This document shows positions 7,915-20,617 of a DNA stretch of 64,000 bases, piece after piece; position 1 is the stretch's first letter; each line of letters begins with the position of its first letter. The DNA is from Aeromicrobium sp. A1-2. GTDB taxonomy: Bacteria > Actinomycetota > Actinomycetes > Propionibacteriales > Nocardioidaceae. Under the pieces are notes generated by a model. That model had not been told where the DNA came from and did no database searches. It was given only the letters and a program-made list of their open reading frames with translations. A program made the translations under genes and the position numbers. The stretch is from NCBI RefSeq assembly GCF_003443875.1, contig NZ_CP027482.1, positions 2,046,001-2,110,000 of the forward strand. Direction: 5' to 3'.

Positions 7915-8835
7915 GTGACTTCACCCTCGATCCCCCTCGTCCGCTACTACGACGTGATCAGCGCGGACGGGACAAGCATCCGAGCGTGGAGCAACGACGC
8001 CGACGGTCCAACCGTGCTGCTGTCGAACGGTCTGGGGACCAACCCCCATGCCTGGCCGTCATTGCTTCGAACGGACAGCGGCGTACGCGTCGTGGGCTGG
8101 AACCACCGGGGCACGGGCGGGTCGGCCCGCCCAGCCGATGGACGCGTCGACCTCGAGTCGTTCATCGAGGACGCGATCGCGGTGATGGACGATGCCGGCA
8201 TCGACTCCTGCGTGATCGCGGGCTGGTCGACCGGCGTGACGATCGCCTTCGAGCTCGCAACGCGCCACCCCGAGCGGGTCACCGGCATCCTCGCCGTGGC
8301 TGGCGTGCCCGGCAACACCTTCTCGACGATGCTTGCGCCGCTACGCGTCCCGCCGATCATTGCGCGCGGCATCATGGTCGGTCTGGCCCGGTCGGTCACG
8401 GTCAGCGGCCACGCGCTGGCGCCCGTCACCCGCAAGCTGCCGTGGACCAACACGACGACCAACATCGTGCGCCGGACACGACTCATCCATCCGGCTGCCG
8501 ACACCGCCGAGCTGCGCACTCTCCTGCAGGAGTTCTTCACGACGCATCCTGCCTGGTACGCCAAGCTCGCCCTCAGCGTCGCCCAGCATGCGCGGGTGTC
8601 GCTGAGTGACATCGACATCCCCGTCACCTTCGTCGCGGGCAAGTGGGACGTCCTGACCGGTGCACGCGACATGCTCACGGCCTCGCAGCGGGTCAAGGGA
8701 TCCCGCTACCGCGAGCTCAGCGCCACCCACTTCATCCCGGTGGAGTTCCCCGAAATCGTGCTGGACGAGCTCAAGCACCTGCTCGTCCGGGTCGACCGGC
8801 GGTCCTCCGAGCGCCCGGAGCAGAGCGGGTCATGA
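7915..8835 (+). CDS. Alpha/beta-hydrolase
   Basis: 306 residues from the GTG at 7915. Reading could extend further upstream, but that would run through the repeat region and lacks hydrolase-like sequence. The catalytic triad is visible: Ser in GWSTG (nucleophile elbow), Asp in AGKWDVLT and His in ATHFIPVE. An oxyanion segment LLSNGLGTNP precedes them. No signal peptide, so it is probably cytoplasmic. The substrate (ester, lactone, epoxide or similar) is not determinable. The last six bases overlap the convergent GGDEF gene. Confidence 0.8.
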   Translation: MTSPSIPLVRYYDVISADGTSIRAWSNDADGPTVLLSNGLGTNPHAWPSLLRTDSGVRVVGWNHRGTGGSARPADGRVDLESFIEDAIAVMDDAGIDSCVIAGWSTGVTIAFELATRHPERVTGILAVAGVPGNTFSTMLAPLRVPPIIARGIMVGLARSVTVSGHALAPVTRKLPWTNTTTNIVRRTRLIHPAADTAELRTLLQEFFTTHPAWYAKLALSVAQHARVSLSDIDIPVTFVAGKWDVLTGARDMLTASQRVKGSRYRELSATHFIPVEFPEIVLDELKHLLVRVDRRSSERPEQSGS

Positions 8836-9756
8836 CGCGGCGGCGATCTCCGTGTCAGGGTTGTCAGTGACTACCGTGTCGCGTCCGCGTCGCTTGCCCC
8901 GGTAGAGAAGGTCGTCCGCGGCTCGCACGGCGTCCGAACCACCCCGCGCCACGCCCGCGCTGAACGTGAGTCCGAACGGATTGTCCGACCACGAGTCGCG
9001 AATCCTCTCGATCATGGCTCCCGCGTCCTCGACGCTGGCGCTCACGAGGATCGCCAGGAACTCGTCGCCGCCGAAGCGGAACACCGCGTCTCCCGGTCGG
9101 ACGCCGCTGCTGAGCGCGGAGGCCAGATGGATCAGCGCCTGGTCACCCGCCAGGTGTCCGCTCAGGTCGTTGAACGGCTTGAAATGATCGATGTCGATCA
9201 CGACGACCGCGCCGGCACTGCCGACCCGCGCAAGGTGGGCGTCGAGGCGCGTGCGGTTGAGCAGCCCGGTGAGGCTGTCGGTCGTCGCGAGCCGTTCCAG
9301 CTCCACGGTCTTGACACGTAGCTCGCGGATCAGGCTCGCGAGCCCCTCGCAACAGATGATCCACACCACGGCCGCGATGGGAAGACGGACCACCGCCATC
9401 TTCGGCGTCAGGTCAGCCACCTGGTAGAGCAGCAGCATCGCGAACGGGACGAACCACAACCCGTGCCGCGGAAGCTGGCTCAGGCCGATGTAGAGGAACG
9501 ACAGCACGACCAGGCCCAGGACCAGACCGGCCGCGACGTGCGCCACCCAGTCGATGGCGCTGATGCCGGCACAGCTACCGACCGGCCACAGCAGCAACGA
9601 CCATCGGCGACCGACCTGACGTGTCGCGACGAGGAGTCCGTACGCCAGTCCGATCGCGGCCGCCACGCCGAGGAGAACCAGCACCGCGGCCACCGAGAAC
9701 GTACCGGTCACGACGGTTGCGAGCACGAGCGTCGCGAATACGCCCGCGAACCGCAC
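8830..9756 (-). CDS. Membrane-bound diguanylate cyclase (GGDEF)
   Basis: 308 residues from the GTG at 9756. The N-terminal half has about six hydrophobic helices (roughly residues 5-150). The C-terminal half is a GGDEF domain with DSLTGLLNR, DIDHFKPFND, the intact catalytic FGGDEF and a final LLYRGKRRGRD. This should make cyclic di-GMP. No RxxD inhibitory site is obvious. The start is doubtful: a strong AGGGAGG ribosome site with GTG at 9820 lies in a different frame, and the two frames would join if one base were restored in the A-run at 9786-9789. The true protein may therefore be about 21 residues longer. Confidence 0.85.
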   Translation of the reverse strand: MRFAGVFATLVLATVVTGTFSVAAVLVLLGVAAAIGLAYGLLVATRQVGRRWSLLLWPVGSCAGISAIDWVAHVAAGLVLGLVVLSFLYIGLSQLPRHGLWFVPFAMLLLYQVADLTPKMAVVRLPIAAVVWIICCEGLASLIRELRVKTVELERLATTDSLTGLLNRTRLDAHLARVGSAGAVVVIDIDHFKPFNDLSGHLAGDQALIHLASALSSGVRPGDAVFRFGGDEFLAILVSASVEDAGAMIERIRDSWSDNPFGLTFSAGVARGGSDAVRAADDLLYRGKRRGRDTVVTDNPDTEIAAAS

Positions 9757-9910
9757 ACACGTCTGCCGGTGCCACGCTGCGACGATTTTCCGGATCGTCG
9801 AGGTCGTCTGTCAGTGTCACGGGTTTCCCTCCCTGGACCTGAACAGATCCTAGTGGGACGAAGCGGTGATCACCTGTTCAATCAACGTATGTGACCTCGG
9901 GGCAGCCCGA

Positions 9911-11406
<1,496 letters not shown>

Positions 11407-11410
<4 letters not shown>

Positions 11411-12921
11411 CGAACAACCTCCAGCTCGGGTGCCTGGGCGATCAGGGAGCCGCCCCATTTTTCCTCGAGCAGCCGCTCGAGCGCCGCCGCTGCGTTGTAG
11501 AGCCGGTCGTCGGCCTTCTGCGGAGCCAGGAACTGCAGGCCGACCGGCAGGTCGTCCTCGGTCGCCAGGCCCACCGGCAACGACAGGCCAGGTATCCCGA
11601 TCAGGTTGGCCGGGATCGTCGCGACGTCGCCGAGATACATCGCGAGCGGGTCGTCGAGCTTGTCGCCCAGCGGATAGGCCGTCGTGGGAGACGTCGGTGA
11701 CACCAGGACGTCGACGCCCGCGAAGGCGGCCGCGAAGTCGCGGGCCAGGATCGTGCGCACCTTCTGCGCCGAGCCGTAGTACGCGTCGTAGTAGCCACTG
11801 GACAGGGCATAGGTGCCCAGGATGATCCGACGCTTGACCTCGTCACCGAAGCCGGCCTCACGGCTCGAAGCCATGACCTGCTCGGCGCTCGGATCATCGA
11901 CGCCCGCAGGCGGGACGCGGACGCCGTAGCGCATCGCGTCGAACTTGGCGAGGTTGCTGCTCGCCTCGCTCGGCATCACGAGATAGTAGGCGCCAAGCGC
12001 GTACTGCAGGCTGGGGATCGACACCTCGACGACCTCGGCACCAGCCGAGGTGAGCAGCTCGACGGCCTCGTCGAACCGCGCCCGGACGCCGGGCTGGAAT
12101 CCTTCGCCACCCAGCTCCTTGACGACGCCGATGCGCAGCCCCTTGACGTCGGCGCGGCGAGCTGCGGCGACGACTCCCGGGACGGGCTCGGGGATGCTGG
12201 TCGAGTCCATGGGGTCGTGACCGCCGATGAGCTCGTGCAGCAATGCCGCGTCGAGGACCGTGCGGGTGACCGGGCCGGCCTGGTCGAGGCTGCTGGCCAT
12301 CGCGACGAGGCCGTAGCGACTGACTCCGCCGTAGGTCGGCTTGACGCCGACCGTGCCGGTCAGGGCACCGGGCTGGCGGATCGATCCGCCGGTGTCGGTG
12401 CCGATCGCGAGGGGTGCCTCGAAGGCGGCGACGGCGGCGGCCGAGCCGCCTCCCGATCCACCGGGGACCCGGGTGCGGTCCCACGGGTTGCGGGTCGGTC
12501 CGTAGGCCGAGTGCTCGGTCGACGAACCCATCGCGAACTCGTCCATGTTGGTCTTGCCGAGGATCGGCAGACCGGCAGCCTTCAGCCGCGCCGTGACGGT
12601 TGCGTCGTACGGCGGGATCCAGCCTTCGAGGATCTTGGATCCGCAGGTCGTCGGCAGGCCCTTGGTCGCGAGCACGTCCTTGACCGCGATCGGCACGCCG
12701 GCGAGGTAGGACAGCTGCTCTCCCTTGGACCGGCGCGCGTCGATCTCGGCCGCGACGGCCAGCGCGCCATCGGCGTCGACGTGCAGAAACGCATGGAGGT
12801 CACCGTCGACCGCGGCGATGCGGTCGAGGCTGGCCTGGGTGATCTCGACGGAGCTCACGTCCTTGGCCGCGAGCGAACGAGCCAGCTCGTCGGCAGTGGA
12901 TCGGGTCAGGTCGGGGTTCAT
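11407..12921 (-). CDS. gatA: Asp-tRNA(Asn)/Glu-tRNA(Gln) amidotransferase subunit A
   Basis: 504 residues starting [13 protein letters not shown], with a 4-nt overlap on gatC. GatA is the amidase-signature subunit that frees ammonia from glutamine. The Ser-cisSer-Lys triad is present: Lys in PIAVKDVL, the glycine/serine loop [15 protein letters not shown] and [10 protein letters not shown]. Length is normal. The upstream in-frame extension has no family similarity and overlaps gatC, so it is rejected. Confidence 0.96.
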
Positions 12922-13229
12922 GCTTGTTCTCCCAAGATCTTGGGCACCAGAAAACGCTGCTGGTCGGACGCCGGGGCGGCGGCGAGCGCCTGCTCGGGGG
13001 TCAGGCACGGCACCACGACGTCCTCGCGGAACACGTTGTCGACCGGCACCGGGTGGCTCATCGCCTCGACGTCGTCGCCGGCGGCCTGCTGGACGCTCGC
13101 GACGTGGTCGAGGATCGCGGGCAGCTCGGACGCGAGATGGTCGAGCTCGGCGTCGCTGAGATCGATGCGAGCGAGGCCGGCCAGATGGACGACGTCGGCT
13201 CGCGAAATACCCTTGGCGGGCTCAGACAT
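12918..13229 (-). CDS. gatC: Asp-tRNA(Asn)/Glu-tRNA(Gln) amidotransferase subunit C
   Basis: 103 residues. GatC is the small belt subunit that holds GatA and GatB together. The N-terminus [19 protein letters not shown] and the later VFREDVV motif are characteristic. First gene of gatC-gatA-gatB, each joined by an ATGA overlap. The promoter should be in the 113-bp divergent gap to the hydrolase at 13343. Confidence 0.95.
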   Translation of the reverse strand: MSEPAKGISRADVVHLAGLARIDLSDAELDHLASELPAILDHVASVQQAAGDDVEAMSHPVPVDNVFREDVVVPCLTPEQALAAAPASDQQRFLVPKILGEQA

Positions 13230-13342
13230 ACAGATCCTTGCAGTGGGTTCGGGGATACCGATCCATCCTAGTCACCGTCGCCGCCGCGGCCGAGCGGGCG
13301 TCGGGCGTCACAGATAACGAGATTCTCTGCAAGGATTCGAGC

Positions 13343-14182
13343 ATGACCCAGCAGCGAATCTCCCAGTTCAGCACCGGCGGCATGACGTTCGACGTGATCG
13401 ACAGCGGCCCGATCGACGGGACGCCCGTCGTGCTCCTGCACGGCTTCCCCCAACGGGCGACGTCGTGGAGCGCGGTGGCCGAGCAGCTGCACGCGCGGGG
13501 CCTGCGGACGTACGCCCTGGACCAGCGTGGCTACTCCCCCGGCGCTCGGCCGCGCTCACGGTTCGCCTACCGGATCTCCGGGCTGACCTCGGACGTCATG
13601 GCTCTCATCGACCGGATCGGCTCACCGGTCCACCTGGTCGGGCACGACTGGGGCGCTGCGGTCGCGTGGAGCGTCGCGGCGAACCACCCCGAGTCGATCC
13701 GCTCGTTGACCGCAGTGTCGGTCGCGCACCCCGGCGCCTTCGTCAAGTCGATGCTCAGCAGCTCGCAGCTGCTCAAGTCGTACTACATGCTGATGTTCCA
13801 GCTGCCGTTCGTGCCCGAGTGGTTGCTGAGCCGACCCGACGGGCTCGGCGAGAAGATCCTGCGGGCAGCGGGCATGACCTCGTCGATGATCGTGACGTTT
13901 CGCGCCGAGATCGTCGCCGACGGGGCGCTGCGCGGCGGCTTGGGCTACTACCGGTCGCTGTTCCTGGCACCCCCGGGCGAGTTCCGCCGCAAGGTCTCGG
14001 TCCCCACGACGTACGTCTGGAGCGATGGCGACGCCGCGCTGGTACGCCGGGGTGCCGAGCTCACGCCGCAATTCGTGACCGGCCCGTACGAGCTCGAGGT
14101 GTTCGAGGGTGCCAGTCACTGGCTGCCCGACGAGCGACCCACCGAGCTGGCCGCCAGCATCGCCCGACGCATCAGCGCATGA
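13343..14182 (+). CDS. Alpha/beta-hydrolase, epoxide-hydrolase-like
   Basis: 279 residues starting MTQQRISQF. The oxyanion HGFPQRATSW and the nucleophile elbow GHDWGAAVAW (an aspartate nucleophile) match epoxide hydrolases and haloalkane dehalogenases rather than serine esterases. The acid is likely in VWSDGDAAL and the histidine in GASHWLPDERP. Cytoplasmic, no signal peptide. Separated by 23 bases from the small membrane protein that follows. Physiological substrate unknown. Confidence 0.8.
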   Translation: MTQQRISQFSTGGMTFDVIDSGPIDGTPVVLLHGFPQRATSWSAVAEQLHARGLRTYALDQRGYSPGARPRSRFAYRISGLTSDVMALIDRIGSPVHLVGHDWGAAVAWSVAANHPESIRSLTAVSVAHPGAFVKSMLSSSQLLKSYYMLMFQLPFVPEWLLSRPDGLGEKILRAAGMTSSMIVTFRAEIVADGALRGGLGYYRSLFLAPPGEFRRKVSVPTTYVWSDGDAALVRRGAELTPQFVTGPYELEVFEGASHWLPDERPTELAASIARRISA

Positions 14183-14205
14183 CACAACCCCTCTAGGCTG
14201 GACGC

Positions 14206-14553
14206 ATGCCACCGCAGAAGCCCGACGACATGGGCATCCTCGAAGCGATCGCCTTTTTCGTGGAGCTCGCGATGGTCGTGCTGCTGCTCTTCGCGGGACA
14301 CGGGCTGGCGGGTGGTTGGCGTGGCTGGGCAATCGGTGCGTTCCTCGCCTTCGTCGCGATCGGCATCTGGGCGCAGTGGATGGCTCCGAGCTCGATGCGC
14401 AGGCTCGACCAGCCGACGCGGGTCGTCGTGCAGGTCATGCTGTTCCTGACCGTGGCTCTGTACGCCGCGGCCGCCGGGCTGGTGTGGTGGGGCATCGCGT
14501 TCGCTGTCGTCGCGATCGCGGTCTTCGTCGCGCTGGCGCGACAGGACGCCTGA
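14206..14553 (+). CDS. Small membrane protein, DUF2568/YrdB-like
   Basis: 115 residues with four predicted transmembrane helices (about 12-32, 38-56, 70-90 and 92-110). The central WAQWMAPSSMRRLDQPTRVVVQ motif between helices two and three matches my recollection of the DUF2568 (YrdB) family. No function is known for that family. Probably co-transcribed with the preceding hydrolase. Confidence 0.7.
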   Translation: MPPQKPDDMGILEAIAFFVELAMVVLLLFAGHGLAGGWRGWAIGAFLAFVAIGIWAQWMAPSSMRRLDQPTRVVVQVMLFLTVALYAAAAGLVWWGIAFAVVAIAVFVALARQDA

Positions 14554-14559
14554 GCCCGA

Positions 14560-15474
14560 TCAGGTCAGCGGCAGCTGCCGCACGCTGTGGAATCGGCGGG
14601 GCGAGCCGTCGAACGGGTCGGTGAACTCCAGCTCGTCGGCCAGAAGCTGCAACGGCCGGCTGAAGTCGTCGGTCGCGATGTCCTGGACCTCGGGGTACAG
14701 CGGGTCGTCGACGATCGGGATGCCCAGGCCGTGCAGGTGGAGGCGCAGTTGGTGTGTGCGCCCCGTGCGTGGAGTCAGGCGGTAGATCCCCAGGTCACCG
14801 GACGTCGACTCCAGCTCGACCCGGGTCTCGGCGTTGACCGGCGCATCGGGGACGACCTCGGCCTGCCACGTCCCCCGCTGCTTCGTGAGGTGGTTGCGGA
14901 CAACGACCGGCAGCTCCAGCGAGGGCCGCTTCGGCGCAAGCGCCCGGTAGGTCTTGCGCACGGCACCGTCCTGGAACAGGGTCTGGTACGCGCCGCGCCA
15001 CCGGCGCTCGGTCGCGAGCAGCAGGAGCCCGGACGTGACGCGGTCGAGCCGGTGCAACGGTGACAGCTCGGGCAGGCCCAGCTCGGCGCGCAGCCGCACG
15101 ACGACGCTCTGCTGCACGTGGCGCCCCCGCGGGATTGTGGACAAGAACGCAGGCTTGTCGACCACGATGAGGCGTTCGTCCTGGTGGACGATCACGATCC
15201 GACCGGGCACCTCTACCTCGTCGATCAGGTCGCGATGGAACCACACGAACGTGTGCGGGGCATAGGGGTGGTCCTCGGCGACGGCCAGGCCGCTGGCATA
15301 GACGAACCGCTCGTCGGCCAGCATCTGGGTCACCTCGACCCGCTCCGGCAGGCGGTGACGGAGCCAGGCTCCCATCGTCGGCCACGTGTCCGGGTGGGGC
15401 CGATCGCGGTCGGGGGTGCGCAGCCACGCTGCCCCGAGCCCGTGTCGTGGCGGCAGCGGCGAACGGGGAGGCAC
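14560..15474 (-). CDS. RluA-family pseudouridine synthase
   Basis: 304 residues. The catalytic aspartate lies in HRLDRVTSGLLLLA, and the substrate-binding RTGRTHQLRLHLHGLG and the VDKPAFLST motif are all present. Such enzymes isomerise uridine to pseudouridine in rRNA or tRNA. The N-terminal ~75 residues have no S4 domain, as in the actinobacterial subgroup. The exact RNA target is unknown. Converges with the DUF2568-like gene with a 6-bp gap. Confidence 0.85.
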   Translation of the reverse strand: MPPRSPLPPRHGLGAAWLRTPDRDRPHPDTWPTMGAWLRHRLPERVEVTQMLADERFVYASGLAVAEDHPYAPHTFVWFHRDLIDEVEVPGRIVIVHQDERLIVVDKPAFLSTIPRGRHVQQSVVVRLRAELGLPELSPLHRLDRVTSGLLLLATERRWRGAYQTLFQDGAVRKTYRALAPKRPSLELPVVVRNHLTKQRGTWQAEVVPDAPVNAETRVELESTSGDLGIYRLTPRTGRTHQLRLHLHGLGIPIVDDPLYPEVQDIATDDFSRPLQLLADELEFTDPFDGSPRRFHSVRQLPLT

Positions 15475-15505
15475 GCCTCGATGCTACGCGCCGGTCAGCC
15501 GGGCC

Positions 15506-16162
15506 TCAGCGTTCGGACGTGCGCGCGGATCCGGAGCCATCCGCGCTCGGATCGCGCAGCAACATGCTCCGCACGGGGGGCAGCTCGGCCCGGATCGACT
15601 GGTGCAACGCTCCGCGGAAGAACACCAGGTGATTCTCGTCGTCCCAGCGCGAATCGATCATCGTGTTGAGAGCGAACATCGCGTCATCCCCCTGGCTCAC
15701 GACGAAGTCCTGCCACTGCTGCGCCGATACGTGGACGAAGAACGATTCACCATCTCGGTCGACCGCGGAGACGACGTCAGGGGCCGTGCGACTCACGTCG
15801 GTGCACCCACGCTTGAGCGTCACCTCGACGTCCTCGGCAGCGTGGCCGGACAGGGGCCCCGCCGAGCCTCGACCGCTGACCGCCGACGACCACATCGCAG
15901 CCACGTAGGCCGCGTAGGCATTGACCTGGTCCAGCCCGCTGGCCGTGCGCCACGCCGAGTCGAACAGCAGCCGCGCAGTGATGGCCTTGCGATTCGCTCG
16001 CACCGTGACCTCGAGATCGTCGAAACCGTCCTCGGACTCAACGATCCGGACCGACTCGATCCGGTGGTCCCGCCCATAGCCGTCGCCCCGGTCGATGCCG
16101 TCGGACGGATCATTGGCGTCGAAGACCGCTTGGAGCGCCCGGACGAACTCGGAGTCCTTCAT
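15506..16162 (-). CDS. Hypothetical protein, 218 aa
   Basis: A soluble acidic protein without signal or membrane segments; I recognise no family. Features include DFVVSQGDDAMFALNTM in the middle and a C-terminal basic/serine tail ending SARTSER. Its ATG overlaps the stop of the 44-residue upstream ORF by 4 nt (ATGA), so the pair is likely translationally coupled. The own ribosome site is weak, supporting coupling. Function unknown. Confidence 0.55.
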   Translation of the reverse strand: MKDSEFVRALQAVFDANDPSDGIDRGDGYGRDHRIESVRIVESEDGFDDLEVTVRANRKAITARLLFDSAWRTASGLDQVNAYAAYVAAMWSSAVSGRGSAGPLSGHAAEDVEVTLKRGCTDVSRTAPDVVSAVDRDGESFFVHVSAQQWQDFVVSQGDDAMFALNTMIDSRWDDENHLVFFRGALHQSIRAELPPVRSMLLRDPSADGSGSARTSER

Positions 16163-16293
16163 GCGTGCACCGCCAGGCAGTTGGAATTGAAGATCCGTCG
16201 CCGGGTGCGCTCGTCCGTGCAGATCATGTCCGCGTCGGACATCGGATCCAGGTCGCGGTCACAGCACTCGCAGCGGGGTCGGATATCGAGCAT
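16159..16293 (-). CDS. Small cysteine-rich protein, shortened DUF1272-like
   Basis: 44 residues. The first 28 read like the start of DUF1272 proteins (MLDIRPRCECCDRDLDP followed by ADMICT), including the CxCC cluster. The usual second half with its further CxxC and CPNCGG motif is missing, and the tail instead reads RTRRRIFNSNCLAVHA. The ORF ends with an ATGA overlap onto the 218-aa gene. It could be a truncated remnant or a functional mini-protein kept for coupling. The family resemblance is by eye only. Confidence 0.5.
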   Translation of the reverse strand: MLDIRPRCECCDRDLDPMSDADMICTDERTRRRIFNSNCLAVHA

Positions 16294-16373
16294 GGGTCCA
16301 GTATGGCGCCCAAGCCGCCGGATGTGCGCCGACCGCTACCGCCAGTGTCGACGACGGTGGGTCGAGCCACGGC

Positions 16374-18503
<2,130 letters not shown>

Positions 18504-19472
18504 TTATCGTCGTGCGGCGACACTCTGCGCGGTGGCGAGCGCCTTCGCGGCCCAGCCCGGCGACGCACCCGCGAGTCCGCACGTCGGAGTGACGACGAGC
18601 CGGTCGGCATAGGACTCCTCGTCGAAGCCGAAGTGCCCGAAGAACGTCTCGATCCGTCTGGCCGGCTCGAGGTCGGTGACCCCCATGGAGTCGGCCGAGG
18701 GGATGACTCCGAACCACAGGTCCACCCCCTGCTCGAATGATTCCGCCCACACGTCGTCGGGTCGGACGAGTGACAGGTCGAAGGAGATCGCGCTGAAGCC
18801 GGCCCCGACCAGGAGAGCGACCGGCACGTCCGGGGCGCACGAGTGCACCGCGGCCCGGGCGCCTGCCCCGGTCACCGCGTCGACGACGATCCGCAGGAGC
18901 TCATCCGTCTCGGGGGGGTGCACGCTGCGGTGGCGGGAGAACCCGCTCGCGGTCGGGATGCCGCCCGTCATGACCGCGACGATCGACGGCTCGTCGACCT
19001 GCACGACCAGATCGGCGCCGGCGAAACGGCGGCGCACGTCGGCGATGTGCGCCCTTAGGCCCTCCGCGAGCGACTCGGCGATCTCCCGGCGGGCACCGTG
19101 ATCGGCCAGCATCTTGTCGCCACGGGGACGCTCGACCGTCGCGGCGAGCGTCAACGGTCCGGTGACCTGGAGCTTGAGCAGGCCCTGGTGCGTTCCGGCC
19201 AGCTCCTCGGCGGAGTCCAGGTCCTGCGCAAGGAGGGAGCGCGCCCGCCGGAGGTCCGAACCCGCGCCGACGCCGACGCGCCAGCCGTCCGGCTGCAGAT
19301 CGGCGTCGAGCCCGTCGAGCACCGCGAGGGTGCGGCCGATCATGCCGGCGTGCACACCTCGACCGGGCAGCTCGGGTAAGAAGGGAAAGTCGCCGACCTC
19401 GCCGAGCACGAGCCGCAGCGACTCCGCGAAGTCCGTGCCGGGCATCGAGCCGATTCCGGTGGCCAGTGCCAT
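18504..19472 (-). CDS. Cobalamin-independent methionine synthase-like protein
   Basis: 322 residues from the ATG at 19472, with AGGA five bases before it. It corresponds to only the C-terminal catalytic half of MetE. GIGSMPGTDF near the start, VTGPLTLAATVE, the substrate-binding QVDEPS, HSCAPD (zinc-ligand region) and VTPTCGLAG are present. The full-length MetE N-domain is absent, as in the short archaeal/actinobacterial homologues. The methyl donor for these short forms is uncertain. It sits between mnmA and ligA, a conserved actinobacterial order. Confidence 0.8.
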   Translation of the reverse strand: MALATGIGSMPGTDFAESLRLVLGEVGDFPFLPELPGRGVHAGMIGRTLAVLDGLDADLQPDGWRVGVGAGSDLRRARSLLAQDLDSAEELAGTHQGLLKLQVTGPLTLAATVERPRGDKMLADHGARREIAESLAEGLRAHIADVRRRFAGADLVVQVDEPSIVAVMTGGIPTASGFSRHRSVHPPETDELLRIVVDAVTGAGARAAVHSCAPDVPVALLVGAGFSAISFDLSLVRPDDVWAESFEQGVDLWFGVIPSADSMGVTDLEPARRIETFFGHFGFDEESYADRLVVTPTCGLAGASPGWAAKALATAQSVAARR

Positions 19473-19528
19473 GTGATTCCTGTCTGAAGGAGTGGTGTCG
19501 TCCAGCATCCGGCCGGATCGGGTGGCCG

Positions 19529-20617
19529 CTAGCCGGCCAGCACGCGGGAGGTGCTGCTGATTGTGGCCGAGCCGACGACTCGGGTGCCGGCGTAGATCAC
19601 GCAGGCCTGGCCCGGGGCGATACCTTCTGCCGGATCGACCAGGTCGACGCGCACGTCGGTGCCGTCGACCACGACCCGGGCGCGGTGCTCGTCCCCGTGG
19701 GCACGCAGCTGCACGGTGCAGTCGAGCACCTCGGTCGGAGCGGTGCCGCACCACAACGGCTTGATGCACTCCAGAGCGTCGACGACCAGGGCCGCTCGCG
19801 AGCCCACCGTGACGGTGCCGCTGACCGGCTCGATGTCGAGCACGAAACGCGGCTTGCCGTCGTCGGCGGGGATCCCGAGCCGCAGCCCCCGGCGCTGGCC
19901 GATCGTGAAGGCGTACGCGCCATCGTGCTCCCGCAGGACCGCACCGTCCTCGTCGACGATCGTCCCCGGCTTCGGACCGAGCTTGTCGGCGAGCCAGCCG
20001 GCGTTGTCCCCGTCGGGGATGAAGCAGATGTCGTGGCTGTCGGGCTTCTGCGCGACCTGGATGCCGCGGCGGGCCGCTTCGACCCGTACGACGTCCTTGG
20101 TCGTGTCGCCCAGCGGGAACAGCGAGTGCGCCAGCTGGTCCTGCGTCAGGACGCCCAGGACGTAGGACTGGTCCTTGCTCATGTCGATCGCCCGGTGCAT
20201 CTCGATCGTGCCGTCCGGCGCGGTCTCGAGCTGGGCGTAGTGACCTGTCGCGACGGCGTCGAAGCCCAGCGCCAGAGCGCGATCGAGCACTGCGGCGAAC
20301 TTGATCTTCTCGTTGCAGCGCAGGCACGGGTTGGGCGTGCGACCCGCGGCGTACTCGGCGATGAAGTCGTCCACGACGTCATCGGCGAACTCCTCGCTCA
20401 TGTCCCACACGTAGAACGGGATGCCGAGCTCGTCGGCGGCTCGGCGAGCGTCGCCGGCGTCCTCGATCGAGCAGCAGCCGCGGGCACCCGAGCGGTACGA
20501 GCGAGGGTTGCGGCTCAGGGCGAGGTGCACGCCAGTCACGTCATGCCCCGCGTCGACCGCGCGGGCCGCGGCGACGGCAGAGTCGACCCCGCCGGACATC
20601 GCGGCGATGATCCTCAC
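19529..20617 (-). CDS. mnmA: tRNA-specific 2-thiouridylase MnmA
   Basis: 362 residues from the GTG at 20617, whose GTGA overlaps the cysteine desulfurase stop. MnmA thiolates U34 of Lys, Glu and Gln tRNAs. The ATP-pyrophosphatase P-loop [11 protein letters not shown], first catalytic cysteine in TPNPCLRCN and second in HDICFIPDG are visible. The preceding cysteine desulfurase is a natural sulfur donor. The longer ORF upstream lies inside the desulfurase gene and is not real. Confidence 0.95.
   Translation of the reverse strand: MRIIAAMSGGVDSAVAAARAVDAGHDVTGVHLALSRNPRSYRSGARGCCSIEDAGDARRAADELGIPFYVWDMSEEFADDVVDDFIAEYAAGRTPNPCLRCNEKIKFAAVLDRALALGFDAVATGHYAQLETAPDGTIEMHRAIDMSKDQSYVLGVLTQDQLAHSLFPLGDTTKDVVRVEAARRGIQVAQKPDSHDICFIPDGDNAGWLADKLGPKPGTIVDEDGAVLREHDGAYAFTIGQRRGLRLGIPADDGKPRFVLDIEPVSGTVTVGSRAALVVDALECIKPLWCGTAPTEVLDCTVQLRAHGDEHRARVVVDGTDVRVDLVDPAEGIAPGQACVIYAGTRVVGSATISSTSRVLAG

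Noticed and set aside
19473-20327. Long upstream extension of the MetE-like frame
   Set aside because: The extension lies inside mnmA in another frame and is Arg-rich; the ATG at 19472 has a ribosome site and the right N-terminus.
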